A DNA stretch of 8,555 bases from Pseudobdellovibrionaceae bacterium (GTDB taxonomy: Bacteria; Bdellovibrionota; Bdellovibrionia; Bdellovibrionales; JAMPXM01). Location of the stretch: NCBI GenBank assembly GCA_022843085.1, contig JALHOI010000114.1:1-8555 (forward strand), written 5' to 3'. The translations under genes and the position numbers were made by a program. The notes beneath the pieces are model-generated. The model was not told the origin of the DNA. It did no database searches and saw only the letters and a program-made list of their open reading frames with translations. Positions 5,638 to 8,555 of the stretch are shown here, piece after piece. Position 1 is the first letter of the stretch, and the number at the start of each line of letters is the position of its first letter.

Positions 5638-5672
5638 TTCAGGCATTGAAAGACCTCGTGCAAAGAAAATGA
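5634..5672 (+). CDS. Possible 12-codon mini-ORF linking lysR to the next gene
   Basis: The ATG at 5634 overlaps the lysR stop as ATGA and opens a 12-residue basic, amphipathic peptide (Met-Ile-Gln-Ala-Leu-Lys-Asp-Leu-Val-Gln-Arg-Lys). Its TGA (5670-5672) overlaps the ATG of the 63-residue gene, again as ATGA. It may carry ribosomes across the gap by termination and re-initiation rather than make a useful peptide. This is inference from geometry, and chance is possible for so short an ORF. Confidence 0.25.
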   Translation: MIQALKDLVQRK

Positions 5673-5860
5673 ACTCCAACGCTGATTGGTCCGAAAAGCT
5701 GGTCGCCGAAGTTAATCCGTACCTTTTTGAGTGTGATGGCAAAACCGGTCTCGCGATCGCAAATCAGGCGGGCGAAGAGTTAAGTGGAAGATCTGTTATT
5801 GATCGGGAGTTTCAGGATGTTTCGAAATTGATCGAAGGATCTCGAGGGCGAACAAAATGA
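5669..5860 (+). CDS. 63-residue protein of unknown function, coupled to yehS
   Basis: I do not recognise this small, acidic, soluble-looking protein. It has no signal peptide or membrane helix. Visible elements are an N-terminal Trp-Ser-Glu-Lys-Leu-Val stretch, a central Asn-Pro-Tyr-Leu-Phe-Glu-Cys-Asp-Gly-Lys-Thr-Gly segment with the single Cys (residue 22), and a Lys/Arg-rich C-terminus. The ATG at 5669 is the first in this frame after lysR. It lies 31 bases past the lysR stop and overlaps the mini-ORF stop. Its own TGA overlaps the ATG of the YehS-like gene (ATGA, 5857-5860). Such overlap usually indicates a real, co-translated gene. A role with the YehS-like protein is plausible but not shown by the sequence. 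Confidence 0.55.
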   Translation: MNSNADWSEKLVAEVNPYLFECDGKTGLAIANQAGEELSGRSVIDREFQDVSKLIEGSRGRTK

Positions 5861-6342
5861 CTGCTAACGATGTCTTGCGCAGCTTGCGCTACATGCTGAA
5901 GATCAACAGCGCGAGAGTTGTCGAGATTTGCAACCTGGGTGGTTACCTCGTATTGAAAAACGAAATTTATGATTATCTTCGAAGCGACGAAGATCCTCAG
6001 TTTGTGGCTTGCCCCGATGAAGTCGTTGCCTACTTTCTTGATGGTTTAATCTACGACCGACGAGGCAAAGATGAAACTCGGGCGCGTCCGCCGCTTGAGC
6101 TTCCGCTTTCCAACAACCTCGTGCTGAAAAAACTTAAAGTCGCCTTTGAGCTTCGCGAGCACGACATGCTTGACCTGATGCAGACGCCTAGCTTCAAGTT
6201 CGGTAAAGCCGAGCTTTCGTCAGTTCTAAGAAAACGCGATCATCCCAATTACCGCGAGTGCGGGGATCAGGCTCTGAGGTATTTTTTAAAGGGCCTTACC
6301 ATCAGAATCGGCAATGCAGACGTAAAAGATGACGCGACTTAG
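5857..6342 (+). CDS. yehS: YehS-like DUF1456 protein
   Basis: This 161-residue protein matches E. coli YehS (DUF1456) along its length. It has Asn-Asp-Val-Leu-Arg-Ser-Leu-Arg-Tyr-Met-Leu-Lys (4-15), Phe-Leu-Asp-Gly-Leu-Ile-Tyr with Arg-Gly-Lys-Asp-Glu (60-73), Asn-Asn-Leu-Val-Leu-Lys-Lys-Leu (86-93), and Phe-Arg-type Arg-Glu-Cys-Gly-Asp-Gln followed by Leu-Arg-Tyr-Phe-Leu-Lys-Gly-Leu (133-147). The protein is visibly an internal duplication. Each half begins with Asn-Asp/Asn then Val-Leu-(Arg/Lys), and each ends with Cys-(Pro/Gly)-Asp and Tyr-Phe-Leu-(Asp/Lys)-Gly-Leu. It is cytoplasmic and all-helical in appearance. The family's biochemical role is not established. The start is fixed by the ATGA overlap with the preceding gene, and the unit ends at a weak hairpin just downstream. 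Confidence 0.92.
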   Translation: MTANDVLRSLRYMLKINSARVVEICNLGGYLVLKNEIYDYLRSDEDPQFVACPDEVVAYFLDGLIYDRRGKDETRARPPLELPLSNNLVLKKLKVAFELREHDMLDLMQTPSFKFGKAELSSVLRKRDHPNYRECGDQALRYFLKGLTIRIGNADVKDDAT

Positions 6343-6347
6343 CTGAC

Positions 6348-6364
6348 CTTGATCTAGAATCAAG
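6348..6364 (+). terminator. Weak hairpin after yehS, possible terminator
   Basis: CTTGAT (6348-6353) and ATCAAG (6359-6364) form a six-base stem with a five-base loop, starting five bases past the yehS stop. Only TTTG follows, so if it terminates the lysR-yehS transcript it is a weak or Rho-assisted site. The remaining bases to 6487 show no gene or other clear structure. Confidence 0.35.
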
Positions 6365-6477
6365 TTTGTGGGCTCGACCTTCAGCCGCATCCGGACAGCC
6401 GTGACTCCCACGTGACCAGACAGTCATCTAAGCTGGAAGCGCTTGATATCAACGTCGATCGTTAACGAATCGGCTCT

Positions 6478-6482
6478 GGGAG
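6478..6482 (+). promoter_or_regulatory. Ribosome-binding site deciding a GTG start at 6488
   Basis: GGGAG ends five bases before GTG at 6488. The alternative upstream TTG at 6443 has no such site and would place 15 polar residues before the signal peptide. Confidence 0.65.
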
Positions 6483-6487
6483 TTGAA

Positions 6488-7612
6488 GTGAAATCAATTA
6501 GATCTATCAATTTAATTTCGGCCTCGCTTGTCATTTTAAGTCTCTCGTTCGTTCTCGAAGTCAAAGCTCAGAGCCTCACTCAGAAAGAAACTCGAATTCC
6601 TGAGAGAACGGATTTTAAGAGGAAGCTCGCGGAGCTTGCACCCCAGATCCTTGAGGGCTACGCCCAATATCAGCAGTCCAAGTGGCTGCGAGCCCAGCTG
6701 TCAGGAGACACGATATTCACGGCGCCTCGTCGCGGTGTCGTCGCTGGTGGTGGTTTGGGTAAACCGATGTCCATGGGCGCATCCGCGGGATTCGGCGGCC
6801 CATACGGTGCGGGTGTCTACGGAATGATCGACGACGCAACAACACCGATTACTCCGAAAGTAAATTCGAGTGACGATTCCGCGAAGGCGATTCGCGTCAA
6901 GATTGACGAGGCTCAGCGTACCCTTATGGCCCGGGAAGATTACGTCGACTTGATCACATTGGATATTGCCAGAAAGCGAGACGCTGTGCTCGACCTCGAT
7001 GAACAAATCGCTTCGGCCCGTGCCGCGAACCAAGCGACAGCGGCGCTCGAAAAAGAACGTAGAGAAATTTCTGGAGATATCGATCTCTATTTAGAGGGCC
7101 GCACACACGCCCGAGCTGGAAAGACTGAAAGTCTAAAAATCTTGGGAAAACTTCAAAAAGAACTCGACGCAGAAGAGGGCAAAAGCCAAGGCTGGACCTT
7201 GGCCGAAACTCAAGCTGAGAAGGCTGTTGCGGCCAAGGCGGGTTTCAAGTGTCAAGATGGCGAGCGAACGGTAGCGAAATCGGGATCCAACCTTAATAAT
7301 TTCGGCTGCCTCGACTCAAAAGGTTTCATGACGAAGCAAGCCATGCGGATCGCCGGTACGGATCTTCTAAACACTCAGACTTCTTATGAGCGCGAGAGTG
7401 GTAAACTGACGAAGGTCACGACAACAGACTCGGAAGGCAAAGTTATTTCTGAAACGACCTTTGGACCAAAAGAAGAAACCCAAAAAATTTACTCAAACGG
7501 GTCGATCCAGTCTTCTTGTACAGCCTACAATGATCAAGGTTGGCGACCGGCGTCGGGTGGCGATGCCTCTCAAGGCAGCGGCGCAGACGCCTCGAGTGGC
7601 ACTTCGCGCTAG
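6488..7612 (+). CDS. Secreted Gly-rich/coiled-coil protein, unknown function
   Basis: From the GTG at 6488 this is a 374-residue protein. The first 27 residues form a signal peptide (Met-Lys-Ser-Ile-Arg, then a hydrophobic core, with Val-Lys-Ala cleavage before Gln-Ser), so it is exported. A helical region (about 40-72) is followed by a Gly-rich patch (86-112). A long charged, Ala/Glu/Lys-rich helical segment (about 132-250) is probably coiled coil. Cys255 and Cys274 flank a short Ser/Asn loop and could form a disulfide. The region 299-350 contains strand-like units of the form Gly-Lys-(Leu/Val) and Asn-Gly-Ser-Ile, which recall YwqK/MORN-type hairpin repeats. The tail (356-374) is Gly/Ser/Ala/Asp low complexity. 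I do not recognise the family. It looks like an envelope or periplasmic structural protein, and no neighbour clarifies its role. Confidence 0.75.
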   Translation: MKSIRSINLISASLVILSLSFVLEVKAQSLTQKETRIPERTDFKRKLAELAPQILEGYAQYQQSKWLRAQLSGDTIFTAPRRGVVAGGGLGKPMSMGASAGFGGPYGAGVYGMIDDATTPITPKVNSSDDSAKAIRVKIDEAQRTLMAREDYVDLITLDIARKRDAVLDLDEQIASARAANQATAALEKERREISGDIDLYLEGRTHARAGKTESLKILGKLQKELDAEEGKSQGWTLAETQAEKAVAAKAGFKCQDGERTVAKSGSNLNNFGCLDSKGFMTKQAMRIAGTDLLNTQTSYERESGKLTKVTTTDSEGKVISETTFGPKEETQKIYSNGSIQSSCTAYNDQGWRPASGGDASQGSGADASSGTSR

Positions 7613-7647
7613 ACGGCCTCAAACAAAAATGATTCTACACGTGAACA

Positions 7648-7664
7648 CGGCCTGATGAAGGCCG
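7648..7664. other. GC-rich hairpin in the spacer upstream of the ene-reductase
   Basis: CGGCCT (7648-7653) and AGGCCG (7659-7664) form a six-base stem with a five-base loop, 35 bases past the stop of the secreted-protein gene. No T tract follows on either strand. It could be the end of that transcript. The rest of the 252-base spacer becomes AT-rich toward 7850 and holds no other gene I can support, apart from a 23-codon ORF at 7655-7726 treated as a finding. Confidence 0.35.
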
Positions 7665-7817
7665 AGGGTGGCTATACTGAAACGTTTCGCCTCGTTATTA
7701 AACAGTTCAACGAAGCTGAGTCCTAATTTTCATTTTGATTAAACACTATCAAAAAAATTTGAACTTTTCGTCGCGGCTGATTGAATTAGATCTTCGTACT
7801 TTTACGATCGTATTTTA

Positions 7818-7840
7818 AATGTAACAATACTGATTACATT
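7818..7840. promoter_or_regulatory. 7-9-7 inverted repeat, candidate operator of the ene-reductase gene
   Basis: AATGTAA (7818-7824) and TTACATT (7834-7840) are perfect reverse complements separated by nine bases, centred 36 bases before the ATG. A TTATAT sequence (7839-7844) overlapping its right arm could be the -10 box. A dyad of this size over a promoter is typical of a dimeric repressor. Old yellow enzyme genes are often controlled by such regulators (for example NemR in E. coli), but which regulator acts here is unknown and none is visible in the window. Confidence 0.55.
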
Positions 7841-7850
7841 ATATGGTCAA

Positions 7851-7856
7851 AAGGAG
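7851..7856 (+). promoter_or_regulatory. Ribosome-binding site of the ene-reductase
   Basis: AAGGAG lies eight bases before the ATG at 7865. It is a strong site and supports this start. Confidence 0.7.
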
Positions 7857-7864
7857 TCCACCGC

Positions 7865-8555
7865 ATGAGCCGCAAACTATTAGAACCCGCCAAAATTGGA
7901 AACCTGGAACTTAAAAATCGGGCCGTTATGGCGCCACTCACGCGTTCTCGCGCAACCGACAACATTCCGAACGACCTTATGGTTCAGTACTATTCTCAAC
8001 GAGCGGGTGCGGGGCTTATCGTGACAGAAGGTACGTCGCCTTCACCAAATGGCCTTGGCTATGCGAGAATTCCGGGGCTGTTTAACGCGGCTCAAGTTGC
8101 CGGATGGAAGAAGGTGACAGACGGCGTTCACGCAAAAGGAGGCAAGATATTTGTACAGCTGATGCATACAGGCCGCGTTTCGCACCCAGCAAATATGCCG
8201 AAAGGCTCGAAAATTCTGGCTCCTTCGGCATTGACTGTGAGCGGCCAAATGTGGACAGACACAGCAGGCATGCAGGATCATCCGCTTCCGGCTGCGATGT
8301 CTGGAGCCGAAGTTAAAGTAACGATTCAAGAGTACATAACGTCGTGTGAGCTTGCGATGCAGGCTGGTTTCGACGGCGTCGAAATTCATGCGGCAAACGG
8401 TTATCTCATTGAACAGTTCTTAAATCCGAACTCAAACAAGCGCACAGATATGTACGGCGGTTCGGCAGAAAATCGAATGCGATTCGCACTCGAAATCGCA
8501 AAAGGTGCGGCTGAAAAAATCGGTGCTGGCAGAATCGGAATACGTGTGTCTCCTT
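7865..8555 (+). CDS. nemA: Old yellow enzyme family ene-reductase (NemA-like), 3' end cut by window
   Basis: The first 230 residues of an FMN-dependent NAD(P)H ene-reductase are present; about 130 more would be expected from family length. Class I old yellow enzyme landmarks are clear: Met-Ala-Pro-Leu-Thr26-Arg-Ser-Arg at the flavin, Gln98-Leu-Met-His-Thr-Gly-Arg-Val-Ser-His, the substrate-binding pair His175 and Asn178 in Glu-Ile-His-Ala-Ala-Asn-Gly-Tyr, the proton-donor Tyr180, and Gln-Phe-Leu-Asn-Pro with Asn-Lys-Arg-Thr-Asp-x-Tyr-Gly-Gly-Ser (184-200). Members reduce activated C=C bonds of enals, enones and maleimides, or nitro compounds and nitrate esters, in the cytoplasm, usually as detoxification. 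It has a strong ribosome-binding site and its own upstream dyad, so it is probably a separately induced gene. Confidence 0.92.
   Translation, partial: MSRKLLEPAKIGNLELKNRAVMAPLTRSRATDNIPNDLMVQYYSQRAGAGLIVTEGTSPSPNGLGYARIPGLFNAAQVAGWKKVTDGVHAKGGKIFVQLMHTGRVSHPANMPKGSKILAPSALTVSGQMWTDTAGMQDHPLPAAMSGAEVKVTIQEYITSCELAMQAGFDGVEIHAANGYLIEQFLNPNSNKRTDMYGGSAENRMRFALEIAKGAAEKIGAGRIGIRVSP

Noticed and set aside
5423..5668. Longer version of the 63-residue gene starting inside lysR
   Set aside because: The upstream part is out of frame with strongly conserved LysR codons. The ATG at 5669 gives the compact gene with stop/start overlaps.
6443..6487. TTG start 15 codons upstream for the secreted protein
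   Set aside because: It has no ribosome-binding site and puts polar residues before the signal peptide. GGGAG before GTG 6488 is far better.

Overview
The window looks like an ordinary chromosomal segment of a free-living Gram-negative bacterium of intermediate base composition. The evidence for this is an exported Blc-type lipocalin, several Sec signal peptides and families common in Proteobacteria and relatives (YehS/DUF1456, NhaR-like LysR, SbtA/SbtB, old yellow enzyme). A Bdellovibrio-like or other deltaproteobacterial-grade host is possible, but this is only an impression from gene content and cannot be fixed here. I see no mobile element, CRISPR array, tRNA or rRNA.

Layout. Positions 1-94 hold two consecutive perfect hairpins and no convincing gene. 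Positions 95-1841 (or 1943) are a minus-strand, probably co-transcribed set: Blc-like lipocalin, a roughly seven-pass membrane protein of unknown function, and a small single-pass membrane protein. Divergent from it at 2019-3280 is a plus-strand pair overlapping by one base: a histone-deacetylase-superfamily amidohydrolase and a small HNH-type protein. This converges on a minus-strand sbtA-sbtB pair (3324-4631), a bicarbonate-transporter-family permease with its P-II-like regulator. A NhaR-like LysR regulator (4759-5637) is divergent from sbtA across a 127-base spacer that carries an AT-rich dyad. Downstream of lysR, a 63-residue unknown protein and a YehS/DUF1456 protein follow through a chain of ATGA stop/start overlaps, with a possible 12-codon mini-ORF as a link. 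After a weak hairpin comes a secreted Gly-rich/coiled-coil protein of unknown function (6488-7612). The right edge cuts an old yellow enzyme (class I ene-reductase) preceded by a 7-9-7 inverted repeat that looks like an operator.

How the genes may work together. The clearest unit is LysR/sbtA/sbtB: a sodium-coupled anion permease, its nucleotide-sensing P-II-like partner and a divergent regulator from a sodium-responsive LysR branch. The permease differs from cyanobacterial SbtA at a signature motif, and the P-II partner lacks the C-terminal Cys motif, so the substrate and control may differ from the carbon-concentrating paradigm. The lipocalin group looks like an envelope-lipid operon, but only the lipocalin has a recognisable function. 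No complete new system stands out. The most unusual local structures are the two competing lipocalin starts with a perfect hairpin against the inner ribosome-binding site, and the ATGA chain after lysR.
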